Below, in pieces: positions 18,528-26,718 of a stretch of 44,578 nucleotides of DNA (positions are counted from its first letter, which is position 1; the number at the start of each line of letters is the position of its first letter). Source of the DNA: Anaerolineae bacterium (GTDB lineage: Bacteria > Chloroflexota > Anaerolineae > 4572-78 > J111); assembly GCA_020433835.1 (NCBI GenBank), contig JAGRBY010000006.1:1-44578 (forward strand). Direction: 5' to 3'. Below the pieces are notes generated by a model. That model was not told where the DNA came from, did no database searches, and saw nothing but the letters and a program-made list of their open reading frames with translations. A program made the translations under genes and the position numbers.

Positions 18528-19790
18528 ATGAATAACTCTTCATTAAAACAAGATGTTCAGATAGCTGAGGCCACGCTTGAACAAAAAATGCCGAAAGTAA
18601 GCATTGTTACGCCGAATTATAATCACGCCCAATATGTGGGTGATGCTATTCGTAGTGTTTTGGCTCAAGATTATCAGGATTTTGAAATGTTAGTCATCGA
18701 TGATGGCTCAACCGATAATAGCCGAGAAGTAGTTACTCAGTTCACCGATGACCGTATAAAGTATATCTGGCAGAAGAATCAAGGATTATCAGCCGCCCGA
18801 AATACAGGCATAAAAATAGCTAAAGGCGAAATGATAGCCCTACTAGATGCCGATGATATGTACGAAACCAATTTTCTTAGTACCCTTGTTTCTATATTAG
18901 AAGCAAATCCAAATCTTGATGGCGTTTATTGTGGTTACCAATTTGTTGATCATTTAAACCAACCGCTTTTTCAACGAGAAGCCAGATCAATCGGTCCGGA
19001 TCAACTTTATACATATTTAATTGATGGCAATTTTCTAGTACCGGAGTCTATGTTGGCTTATCGTTACTGTTACCATGCGGTTGGCCCTTATGATGAAACG
19101 CTTAGAGCTTGTGAAGATTGGGATATATGGCTCAAAATAACCCACAAATACCAGATTGGCGGTACCAACAGGATTCTAACTCGACACCGTGTTTTACCTG
19201 GCAGCATGTCAACTGACCCTATTAGGATGTTAAATAACCGCCTGACTGTTATTACAAAACACTTTGGCCCAGAACCCTCCCAGATAACGACTGATACTTC
19301 TCGCCAGGGACATATTTATGCGCAAGCCTATCTAGCGACGGCAATCGAGTACCTCCAGTACCAAGATCTCAACCAGGCTTATGACTGCTTATATAAAGCC
19401 GTAGTACTTTCTCCTGATTTATTAAAAAATCCCGGAACTTTTTATGAATTAGGCTTTGGCGATCAACCAAAAGGGTCACGAGGTAACTTTGCAACATTAA
19501 ATTTATCTAGAAATGCTTCTATTTTAATAGATATGCTCGATAAATTATTTAAAGATAGCCACCTTGCGCCCACTCTACAAGAACAAAAACGCGAAATTTA
19601 CGGCACCATGTATTTGGTGTTAGGTATCTTAAGCCATCGTAAGCAGGATTTTTCAAAAGCAAGAAGTTACCTGCTCAAATCAATCATGCTAAATCCCTCT
19701 CAGGTATTTAACCATCAGCTTGTTAGAACCTTTATAAAATCGCTACCGGGTGTTCACTCTATAGTGAATCTCTTTAAGAAAACTGATTAA
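18528..19790 (+). CDS. GT2 family glycosyltransferase with TPR-like C-terminus
   Basis: A 420-residue protein. The GT-A domain starts at VSIVTPNYNHAQYV (about residue 24) after a short extension. VIDDGSTDNS and LLDADD (Asp107, Asp109) form the nucleotide-sugar and metal site, and RACEDWDIWLKI follows. Residues about 260-400 are helical with TPR-like repeats (QAYDCLYKAVVLSPDLLKN, KARSYLLKSIMLNPSQ). It has the same architecture as the protein at 12570-13712, so the two are paralogues. An AAGG precedes the ATG. Confidence 0.8.
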   Translation: MNNSSLKQDVQIAEATLEQKMPKVSIVTPNYNHAQYVGDAIRSVLAQDYQDFEMLVIDDGSTDNSREVVTQFTDDRIKYIWQKNQGLSAARNTGIKIAKGEMIALLDADDMYETNFLSTLVSILEANPNLDGVYCGYQFVDHLNQPLFQREARSIGPDQLYTYLIDGNFLVPESMLAYRYCYHAVGPYDETLRACEDWDIWLKITHKYQIGGTNRILTRHRVLPGSMSTDPIRMLNNRLTVITKHFGPEPSQITTDTSRQGHIYAQAYLATAIEYLQYQDLNQAYDCLYKAVVLSPDLLKNPGTFYELGFGDQPKGSRGNFATLNLSRNASILIDMLDKLFKDSHLAPTLQEQKREIYGTMYLVLGILSHRKQDFSKARSYLLKSIMLNPSQVFNHQLVRTFIKSLPGVHSIVNLFKKTD

Positions 19791-20000
19791 ACGAATCAAC
19801 TACTTTGTATTAATAATGTAAGAATTGCCCCAGTATTTGGCAATATAACAAGTGGCAACAATTCAATAGGGGTGTAATAATGCTGTGATAGCAGAAAGCA
19901 CACTCTATTTGTGCAAAAAGTAAATGAGCCTCTTCGTTAAATTGGGTATAGTTTATATTTCTGGTACTACTGTTCATAAATAGACTGAGGCTGTAGAAAT

Positions 20001-21410
20001 ATGTTATTTAATAGTCCTGAATATTTCGTTTTCTTAGCTATAGTTCTGTTACTCTACTACTCATTTAAGCAGCGATTTCAAAACTATATGCTACTTGTGG
20101 CCAGCTACATCTTTTATGGGCTATGGGACTACCGTTTTCTATCGTTGATCTTTATTTCAACAGCTGTCGATTATTTTGTTGCACGTCTCATGCAACAAGC
20201 AAACCCTCACAAAAAACGTATACTGCTTCTCATCAGCATGTGTACGAACCTTGGTATTTTGGGCTTTTTCAAGTACTTCAACTTTTTCATCGATAACGCC
20301 GAACGCTTGCTTACAACGTTTGGCTTTCAGGCCAATATACCGGTGCTCTACATTGTTTTACCAGTTGGTATCTCCTTTTATACATTTCAAACAATGGCCT
20401 ACACCATTGATGTATACCGCGGCAAGATGAACCCGGTAACTGATATTGTTGATTTTGCACTATACGTTTGTTATTTTCCCCAATTGGTGGCAGGACCAAT
20501 TGAGAGAGCCCAAAATCTTATCCCCGCTTTACAGTCCAAACGTGTTGTAACAACCGATATGTTCGTTAGCGGGTTTACCCTCATTTTAATTGGATTGTTT
20601 CGCAAGGTGGTAATTGCAGATGCCCTGGGGCCTCAAATAGACCCTATTTTCGCATCACCAGACAATTACTCTTCTCCAGAAGTGATGAAGGCCATCTACT
20701 TATTTGCTTTACAAATTTATTGTGATTTTGCCGGTTATACGGATATCGCCAGAGGAAGTAGCCGCTTGCTAGGAATTGAACTTATGAGAAATTTCGAGCA
20801 ACCTTATTTCTCGGCAAACATCACCGAATTTTGGCGGCGATGGCACATCTCACTATCAACCTGGCTAAGAGATTATCTTTACGTTCCTCTGGGAGGCAAT
20901 CGATCCGGTCTATTTTATACCTACCGTAACTTGATGATAACGATGCTGCTGGGAGGCTTATGGCATGGAGCGGCCTGGTCATTTGTTGTATGGGGTGGTT
21001 TACACGGTCTATATTTAATTGGCCATAGACTGCTGACGCAAAACCAAAAATTTACCGAAAAATCCCCCACCGATTGGGATTGGCAGCGTGTGGTAGGGGT
21101 AGTGGTTACTTTCCACTTAGTTTTGTTAACCTGGGTATTCTTTCGAGCACCTGGCTTCAGAGCAAGCATCAACTTTTTGGAACAGATTTTTTCTTTTCAA
21201 CACATGGAAACATGGACAACCGTTTTACCGGCTGTGATCATACCGTGGGCCTTAATCTTATTTATCGACATTCCACAGTTTGTTACCGGCCGTCACGTGG
21301 TACTACTACGCTGGCCTCAATTAGTTCGCAATGTAGCCGTTGCCATTATGTTATTCTTAATTCTTCTAGGAGTTGGAAATCGTGCGCCATTCATCTATTT
21401 TCAATTTTGA
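20001..21410 (+). CDS. algI: MBOAT family O-acyltransferase, AlgI/PatA-like
   Basis: A 469-residue polytopic membrane protein with about ten helices. The MBOAT core is clear: FWRRWHISLSTWLRDYLYVPLGG and GGLWHGAAWSFVVWGGLHG, with the conserved His at residue 322, the position reported as essential in P. aeruginosa AlgI as I recall it. These proteins pass an acetyl group across the membrane so that a polysaccharide is O-acetylated outside. The downstream gene encodes an SGNH-type partner with a 29-bp overlap, like other MBOAT/SGNH acetylation pairs. The start follows a 210-bp gap, so a new promoter is likely. It may equally serve another glycan, as in PatA-type peptidoglycan acetylation. Confidence 0.88.
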   Translation: MLFNSPEYFVFLAIVLLLYYSFKQRFQNYMLLVASYIFYGLWDYRFLSLIFISTAVDYFVARLMQQANPHKKRILLLISMCTNLGILGFFKYFNFFIDNAERLLTTFGFQANIPVLYIVLPVGISFYTFQTMAYTIDVYRGKMNPVTDIVDFALYVCYFPQLVAGPIERAQNLIPALQSKRVVTTDMFVSGFTLILIGLFRKVVIADALGPQIDPIFASPDNYSSPEVMKAIYLFALQIYCDFAGYTDIARGSSRLLGIELMRNFEQPYFSANITEFWRRWHISLSTWLRDYLYVPLGGNRSGLFYTYRNLMITMLLGGLWHGAAWSFVVWGGLHGLYLIGHRLLTQNQKFTEKSPTDWDWQRVVGVVVTFHLVLLTWVFFRAPGFRASINFLEQIFSFQHMETWTTVLPAVIIPWALILFIDIPQFVTGRHVVLLRWPQLVRNVAVAIMLFLILLGVGNRAPFIYFQF

Positions 21411-22461
21411 AACCTACCAAGGTCGGTTCCCTCTCTCCTATTGGCCTATTATCCTCATAGGATTAATTGTGAGTGCCGAACTTATACTGCGGCTTCCAAT
21501 AGTTACAGAGCACCTACCAGCCCCTGAGCCAACTTTATGGCATGCGGAGCTTATTCAATCTAAAATTGATTATCTGCAAGCTGTTGATGAGAAACAAGCC
21601 ATCGATGTTTTATTTATGGGCAATTCAACAACGCAGGCTGGTGTTAATCCGAAAATCTTCGATAAAATTCGGGGCAACGCGACTGAGGTAGAGCCAAATG
21701 CATTCAATGCCTCGATAGAAGGGTTAACCCCTTTTGGTAACCTTATGTTCCTTCAAATTTATTTACGCTACAGCCATCCGCAAACTATTATTTATGGTAT
21801 AACACCACAAGACCTCAATAGTAACAGCCCGTGGGCAAAAGACGTTACCGATCGGGTAAAACATTCGCCCATGGCTCTGGCTGAGGCTCGGTGGGGAATA
21901 AAAGGTGAAATAATAGCTAAAGCTCTCGACTACTCTAGCTTATATCGTTACCGTTTTGTGCTGCATCGTATGCTGTTACGGGGAGGGGTGCTTCCACCCT
22001 TGCCTCAGGTGCATTTCGATGACAAAGGGTATAACTCGCTCAGTCGGCGGCTTTCTGATATTCCTCAAACTGATCGGGGCATATTCTATGGACGAGCCGG
22101 TGTGCTAAATTACTTAACAACCGGCGAACAACAGGAAGCCTTACGAGAATTCATTGAATATTGCCGAAAAAATGACATTGACTTAATTTTTGTTAACATG
22201 CCGCTGGCCGATGATTATTATAATAACTTCGATACGCCCCAAGATTACGAAACTTACTTATCGACCCTCACTCAAATTTCTGACGAATATAAAATCCCAC
22301 TTTGGGATATGGAAAACCTGCCGTCATCTGATCGGTTCAATGATACAGAATTTGCCGATTTCAATCATTTAAATAAATATGGTGCAGAGAAGTTATCCAT
22401 ACTATTGGCCAAACAGTATATTCAACAATCAATCGCTGGCTCTGCCTTTGGCTTAGAATAG
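21382..22461 (+). CDS. Membrane-anchored SGNH-hydrolase-like protein, probable O-acetyltransfer partner
   Basis: A 359-residue protein. GTG at 21382 is chosen because TAGGAG at 21367-21372 lies 9 bp upstream; a TTG at 21373 would touch the ribosome site. One N-terminal membrane helix (about residues 18-35) anchors an outward-facing domain. LFMGNSTTQAG supplies the block I serine (Ser82) and DFNHLNKYG near the C-terminus supplies the Asp/His pair of an SGNH triad. AlgJ/AlgX and PatB are functional analogues: they receive the acetyl group from an MBOAT partner and put it on the glycan. The overlap with the algI-like gene supports this role. Confidence 0.78.
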   Translation: MRHSSIFNFETYQGRFPLSYWPIILIGLIVSAELILRLPIVTEHLPAPEPTLWHAELIQSKIDYLQAVDEKQAIDVLFMGNSTTQAGVNPKIFDKIRGNATEVEPNAFNASIEGLTPFGNLMFLQIYLRYSHPQTIIYGITPQDLNSNSPWAKDVTDRVKHSPMALAEARWGIKGEIIAKALDYSSLYRYRFVLHRMLLRGGVLPPLPQVHFDDKGYNSLSRRLSDIPQTDRGIFYGRAGVLNYLTTGEQQEALREFIEYCRKNDIDLIFVNMPLADDYYNNFDTPQDYETYLSTLTQISDEYKIPLWDMENLPSSDRFNDTEFADFNHLNKYGAEKLSILLAKQYIQQSIAGSAFGLE

Positions 22462-22532
22462 CAATCCAAAAAGTAGCATTTACTCTAGGTTGTTAATTAT
22501 TCCGAATATAAATTACATATAGGATAAAAATT

Positions 22533-23795
22533 ATGCGTGTCTTATTCATCTCCGCTTTCTATCCCCCTCAAGTAGTTGGGGGCTGGGAACAACTTGTCCA
22601 TGATATCAACGAACGATTAAAAAATAGAGGGCATATAACCCATGTACTGACCAGCACTTATGGGGTAGATGAGCCAAAAAGGGAAGAAGGTGTTGATCGT
22701 TTATTGACGTTAGAAAGTGACCTGAATCATTACCAACCCACCCAATTTGTTGGACACAAACGTCGCCTGGCAGAAAATCTAGAAAATACTCGACAAACAA
22801 TTGAGAATTTTAAACCTGATGTTATTTTTATTCATGTAATGTTTAATCTCTCTAGAGGCATAGCCTATACGGCCGAGCAACTCTGCCCTGGCCGCGTCGT
22901 TTATTATGTTGCTAACGATTGGCCTCATGCGCTAGATCCCCATACCGCTTACTGGCGTGACCCGGCTAAAAATCCGATACTTAACATCGCCAAGCAGATG
23001 CTATCTCCCATTCCTCTAAATATTGTGGAACGGGAGAATAATAGTTTTCAGTTAAAATTTGAGCGTGTGCTTTGTGTAAGTCAAGCAATAAAAAACACCT
23101 TAGCTCGCGAAGCCGATATTCCTCTAGAAAATATGAGTGTGGTTTATAATGGGGTTGAAACCGATCTCTTCGTCCCCGCAGAAAAGCAGAATAACAAATC
23201 GAACAACCAAGACAGCTTGTCATTATTCTATGCCGGCAGTTTGAATACGCATAAAGGGGTCCACACAGCCATTGAAGCTATGGCTATATTAACCAAACAA
23301 TCAAAAGCAAAAGGTATATCACTTACCATTGTCGGATCAGGTCACCCTGATTATGAGACTCGCTTAAAAACTTTGGTTAAGGAAAACAATTTGGAGAACG
23401 TTGTACATTTTCCAGGCCGTGTACCACGGGAAGATATGCCGGCATTATTGCAAAAACATGATGTTTTGATATTTCCATCAATATGGGAAGAGCCTTTAGC
23501 CCGTATGACGCAAGAAGCTATGGCCGCCGGTATGGCAGTGATATCAACTTTAACAGGCGGTACGGGAGAACTCGTCATCGAAGGAGAAACAGGCTTAACG
23601 TTTGATCCTGAAGACGCGACAACACTTGCCCAGCGTATTGAGCAATTAAAAAATGACCCAGAGCTACACAAAAAACTTGTTAAAAACGGTCGTGAAAAGG
23701 TTTTGCAACAGTTTGATATTCGTCGCATGATTGATGAGATAGAAATACATCTGTCGGATGTAGTTAACCAGACTTCCACAGTGCGTCTAAATTAA
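22533..23795 (+). CDS. GT4-type glycosyltransferase
   Basis: A 420-residue GT-B enzyme. The N-terminal loop FYPPQVVGGWEQ is the usual acceptor-domain start, and the donor domain has LFYAGSLNTHKGVHTAIEAM, VHFPGRVPREDMP and the E-x7-E-type site EEPLARMTQEAMAAGM. It is clearly homologous along its length to the next gene (24272-25531), sharing for example PGRVVYY followed by DWPHA or DYWPT, so the two look like a tandem duplication. AGGATAA lies before the ATG. It is probably the last gene of the acetylation transcript. Confidence 0.82.
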   Translation: MRVLFISAFYPPQVVGGWEQLVHDINERLKNRGHITHVLTSTYGVDEPKREEGVDRLLTLESDLNHYQPTQFVGHKRRLAENLENTRQTIENFKPDVIFIHVMFNLSRGIAYTAEQLCPGRVVYYVANDWPHALDPHTAYWRDPAKNPILNIAKQMLSPIPLNIVERENNSFQLKFERVLCVSQAIKNTLAREADIPLENMSVVYNGVETDLFVPAEKQNNKSNNQDSLSLFYAGSLNTHKGVHTAIEAMAILTKQSKAKGISLTIVGSGHPDYETRLKTLVKENNLENVVHFPGRVPREDMPALLQKHDVLIFPSIWEEPLARMTQEAMAAGMAVISTLTGGTGELVIEGETGLTFDPEDATTLAQRIEQLKNDPELHKKLVKNGREKVLQQFDIRRMIDEIEIHLSDVVNQTSTVRLN

Positions 23796-23830
23796 CCCCA
23801 TTTTTAACTATTATCAAACCACGCATAAAA

Positions 23831-23955
23831 TAACTTACATAACACGCCGGAACAACACTATCAGCCACGAATGGCACGAATTGACACGAAAAATAAGCAA
23901 TAATTGGTGAAAATTTGTGACATTCGTGGCTAAAAACTTAGATTGCGTAAGTCCT
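23831..23955 (+). repeat. MITE-like palindromic element, copy 1
   Basis: About 125 bp of non-coding sequence. The right end GCGTAAGTCCT (23945-23955) is identical to the right end of copy 2 at 29549-29672, and the right half aligns with it over roughly 55 bp (ATAATTG...AAAATT...CATTC...CTAAAAA...GCGTAAGTCCT). The left end (ACTTAC at 23833-23838) is degraded. Internally GCCACGAAT (23864-23872) pairs with ATTCGTGGC (23922-23930). No transposase inside. Confidence 0.6.
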
Positions 23956-23989
23956 GTCTTAACATTTATGCTTATCCAGGCTCGAATTT

Positions 23990-24045
23990 TTCTAACTATT
24001 TTTTAACTTTCTTCACATTTAGTTCCCACTGTTCGATGTTACAAT
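23990..24045 (+). promoter_or_regulatory. Direct-repeat activator array and -10 box (site A)
   Basis: Units at 11-bp period: TTCTAAC (23990), TTTTAAC (24001), TTCACAT (24012), TTCCCAC (24023). Then 10 bp and -10 box TACAAT (24040-24045). This is the cleanest copy. It would drive the gene set 24272-29520 through a leader of about 220 nt that contains the palindrome at 24083-24213. Confidence 0.7.
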
Positions 24046-24082
24046 TTATTAAAGTATGACTTTGTAGGGTGAAAGAAAAGAC

Positions 24083-24213
24083 CACTATCTTTGCACTTTT
24101 TTAGAAACCAGGGTTTTGATACCGCATTGATAACCTTTTGCGGCCAAAAGCGTTCTCTTTAACGCTAAAAACCCTGGTTTCTGGCCCCAATTCTTTAAAG
24201 TGCAAAGGTAGTG
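24083..24213. repeat. Branched palindromic element in the leader of the 24272 gene set
   Basis: 131 bp. The outer arm CACTATCTTTGCACT (24083-24097) pairs with AGTGCAAAGGTAGTG (24199-24213, one G-T or mismatch). The next arm AGAAACCAGGGTTTT (24103-24117) pairs perfectly with 24168-24182. Inside are two small hairpins, CCGCA/TGCGG (24122-24126 with 24139-24143) and AGCGTT/AACGCT (24149-24154 with 24161-24166). The fold is a two-armed branch on a long stem. It could be a MITE or a structured leader RNA. Confidence 0.65.
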
Positions 24214-24271
24214 AAAAGACATCTCCCTCTGTTTACCTGTATTTTCTATTATTTCTTGTTGACTGTTGAAT

Positions 24272-25531
24272 ATGCCTACACGGACTTTATTTATTACCAA
24301 TTTCTATCCTCCGGCCAGCCGAGGCGGCTACGAGCAATGGTGTCAAGAGGTAGCGGAAGAGTTACGGCAGCGGGGACATGATATTATTGTTTTGACCAGC
24401 CGCCATGGGCTTCAAGAAATCACAGAGACTGAACCGGCCTGGATACACCGTGACCTACATCTTGAAATGGATATCGCCTCGCTCAAAAATGGTATTCAGT
24501 TTTTTACGCATCGAAAACAACGCGAGCAGGAAAATTTATATTGTCTTAAGCAATTAATTCAAGAGTTTAGCCCGGACTATATTCTTATTTGGGGAATGTG
24601 GAATTTATCACGTTCCATACCGGCTTTAGCGGAAAAAACAATGCCGGGGCGAGTAGTTTATTACATGGGAGATTATTGGCCCACACTGCCTAGCCAATAC
24701 CAATATTATTGGGAAGCACCGGCCCGCAATGGACTAACCGCAATACCAAAAAACATCTTAGGTCCTCTTGCTCTCCAAATATTAGCCCGCGAAAAGCAGC
24801 CTTCGCTCCAATTCTCACACGTTCTTTTTCCCACAACATTTATGTGTAACGAATTTAAACGAAATGGAGTGGAGTTAAATCAAACCAAAATCATTTATGG
24901 AGCGGTTGATACAACCTTATATCGTACACAAAACGGTAATTCGGTATCAAAGTCTCATAACGGTAAATTATCCTTGTTATATGTTGGTCGTTTAACCCAT
25001 GAAAAGGGTATCCATACAGCGCTTGAAGCCTTAAAGATTTTAGTTGATCAGCATGGCGATCATATAGCACAGTTGACCATCGTGGGTACAGGGGATACAA
25101 AGTATGAAAACCAATTACGCCAATTTGCCCAAGACAATGGTCTGGAGTTGCTTGTAAACTTCATGGGTAATCAACCCAAAGAAGCAATGCCTAACATATA
25201 TCGTCAAGCAGATATATTTTTATTTACCTCAATTTGGCAAGAACCCTTTGGACGCGTTTTAGTTGAAGCAATGGCCTCTGGTGTTGTTGTAATTGGTACA
25301 GCCACAGGGGGAGCTTCAGATATATTAAAAGACCATGAAAACGGGCTTGTCTTCTTACCCGACAACGCTATTGATTTGGTTAAAAAGATAAACTGTTTAA
25401 TCGATAAGCCGCAACTACGACAAATTTTTGCAGAAGCGGGCCGACGCACTGCTTTTGAAAAATTTGATATTCAGAGAATGACATCTCAAATAGAAACGTA
25501 TTTACAATCCATTGTCGAGGAATTAAGGTGA
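24272..25531 (+). CDS. GT4-type glycosyltransferase
   Basis: A 419-residue GT-B enzyme. An in-frame TTG at 24266 exists, but ATG at 24272 (MPTRTLFITNFYPP) fits the family start; no strong ribosome site is visible for either. FYPPASRGGYEQW opens the acceptor domain. LLYVGRLTHEKGIHTALEAL and the donor-site segment QEPFGRVLVEAMASGVV form the donor domain. Paralogue of the preceding gene at 22533-23795. It is the first gene after promoter array A, and its stop overlaps the next start by 4 bp. Confidence 0.82.
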   Translation: MPTRTLFITNFYPPASRGGYEQWCQEVAEELRQRGHDIIVLTSRHGLQEITETEPAWIHRDLHLEMDIASLKNGIQFFTHRKQREQENLYCLKQLIQEFSPDYILIWGMWNLSRSIPALAEKTMPGRVVYYMGDYWPTLPSQYQYYWEAPARNGLTAIPKNILGPLALQILAREKQPSLQFSHVLFPTTFMCNEFKRNGVELNQTKIIYGAVDTTLYRTQNGNSVSKSHNGKLSLLYVGRLTHEKGIHTALEALKILVDQHGDHIAQLTIVGTGDTKYENQLRQFAQDNGLELLVNFMGNQPKEAMPNIYRQADIFLFTSIWQEPFGRVLVEAMASGVVVIGTATGGASDILKDHENGLVFLPDNAIDLVKKINCLIDKPQLRQIFAEAGRRTAFEKFDIQRMTSQIETYLQSIVEELR

Positions 25532-26715
25532 ATATTCTCTTTCTGTCAAGATGGTTTCCATATCCGCCCAGTAACGGTTCAAAGCTACGCATTTATAATC
25601 TTCTACGGGGTTTGGCTCAAGATCATACCATTACGCTTATAAGTTTTGCCGATCAACCCGCCATAAATACAAATGCACCTGAACTACGCAAAATCTGTAA
25701 AGAAGTAAAAACTATACCTTGGAAACCATTTAATCCAGACAGCAGACAAGCGGGAATGGGGTTTTTTAGTACAACACCCAGATTTGTAGTTGATACATTC
25801 TCACATGAGATGAAGCAAACTATACAAGATACCTTATCAACCGGTGACTATGATCTGGTCATCGCCTCACAGTTTGATATGGCGGTGTATAGTGAATATT
25901 TCAAGTGCTTACCGGCTATATTTGAAGAAATTGAAGTCGGAGTAATCTACGGTCGATATCAGCAAGCCAAATCAGTGTGGCATCGATTAAGAAGCGGCTT
26001 AACTTGGACAAAACATCGTCGCTATTTAGCGGGTCAATTAAAAAATTTTCAAGCGGCAACTGTGGTTTCACAACAAGAAAAAGCAATTATCTCTAATAAA
26101 GTATATCAAGGGCAATTATTAGAAGTTATACCCAACTGTGTAGATATAGCCAGTTATGAAGCCGTAGAAGAAACCCCTGAACCAAATAAGCTGATTTTTA
26201 CCGGCGCATTTACATATTATGCTAATTATCAGGCAATGACCTGGTTTGTAGATAAAGTGTATCCACTGGTACAAGCTAAGCTGCCCGATATAAGTTTGAC
26301 GATTACCGGAAATCATAACAATCTACCTTTGCCGGCTAGTAAAAATATTACTTTAACCGGTTTTGTCGATGATGTTCGCCCCTTGATTGCACAGTCTTGG
26401 ATTAGCATCGTACCACTCCATGTTGGTGGTGGTACCCGTCTGAAAATATTGGAGGCTATGGCACTCAAGACGCCTGTTATAGCAACATCAAAGGGAGCAG
26501 AAGGGTTAGATGCCGAACATAATAAACATCTACTCATAGTTGACTCGCCCGAGGATATTGCGGATGCGATTGTGAGGTTACATCACGATACTGCGCTTCG
26601 ACAAGAGCTTATTGCAAATGCCTATAAACTTGTTAAAGAAAAATATGATTGGACAGCTACAATCCCTAAGTTTCTTACTCTTATTGATCAAGTAGCCCTT
26701 ACTAATAATCATTAA
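25528..26715 (+). CDS. GT4-type glycosyltransferase
   Basis: A 395-residue GT-B enzyme starting at a GTG that overlaps the previous stop (GTGA), with AAGG directly upstream. LFLSRWFPYPPSNGSKLRIYN is the family's N-terminal signature, and the donor domain carries LIFTGAFTYYANYQA and GGGTRLKILEAMALKTPV. This subgroup, also represented at 29823-31046 and 40495-41712, is common in exopolysaccharide loci. Translationally coupled to its neighbours. Donor sugar unknown. Confidence 0.82.
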   Translation: MNILFLSRWFPYPPSNGSKLRIYNLLRGLAQDHTITLISFADQPAINTNAPELRKICKEVKTIPWKPFNPDSRQAGMGFFSTTPRFVVDTFSHEMKQTIQDTLSTGDYDLVIASQFDMAVYSEYFKCLPAIFEEIEVGVIYGRYQQAKSVWHRLRSGLTWTKHRRYLAGQLKNFQAATVVSQQEKAIISNKVYQGQLLEVIPNCVDIASYEAVEETPEPNKLIFTGAFTYYANYQAMTWFVDKVYPLVQAKLPDISLTITGNHNNLPLPASKNITLTGFVDDVRPLIAQSWISIVPLHVGGGTRLKILEAMALKTPVIATSKGAEGLDAEHNKHLLIVDSPEDIADAIVRLHHDTALRQELIANAYKLVKEKYDWTATIPKFLTLIDQVALTNNH

Positions 26716-26718
26716 AAT

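Noticed and set aside
19791..20000. Possible array promoter before the MBOAT gene
   Set aside because: TATAGT and TATATT -10-like boxes exist near 19950, but no 11-bp phased units precede them.
23351..23779. 142-codon open frame on the minus strand
   Set aside because: It lies wholly antisense to a well-supported GT4 gene and has low-complexity Ser/Cys composition typical of a shadow frame.
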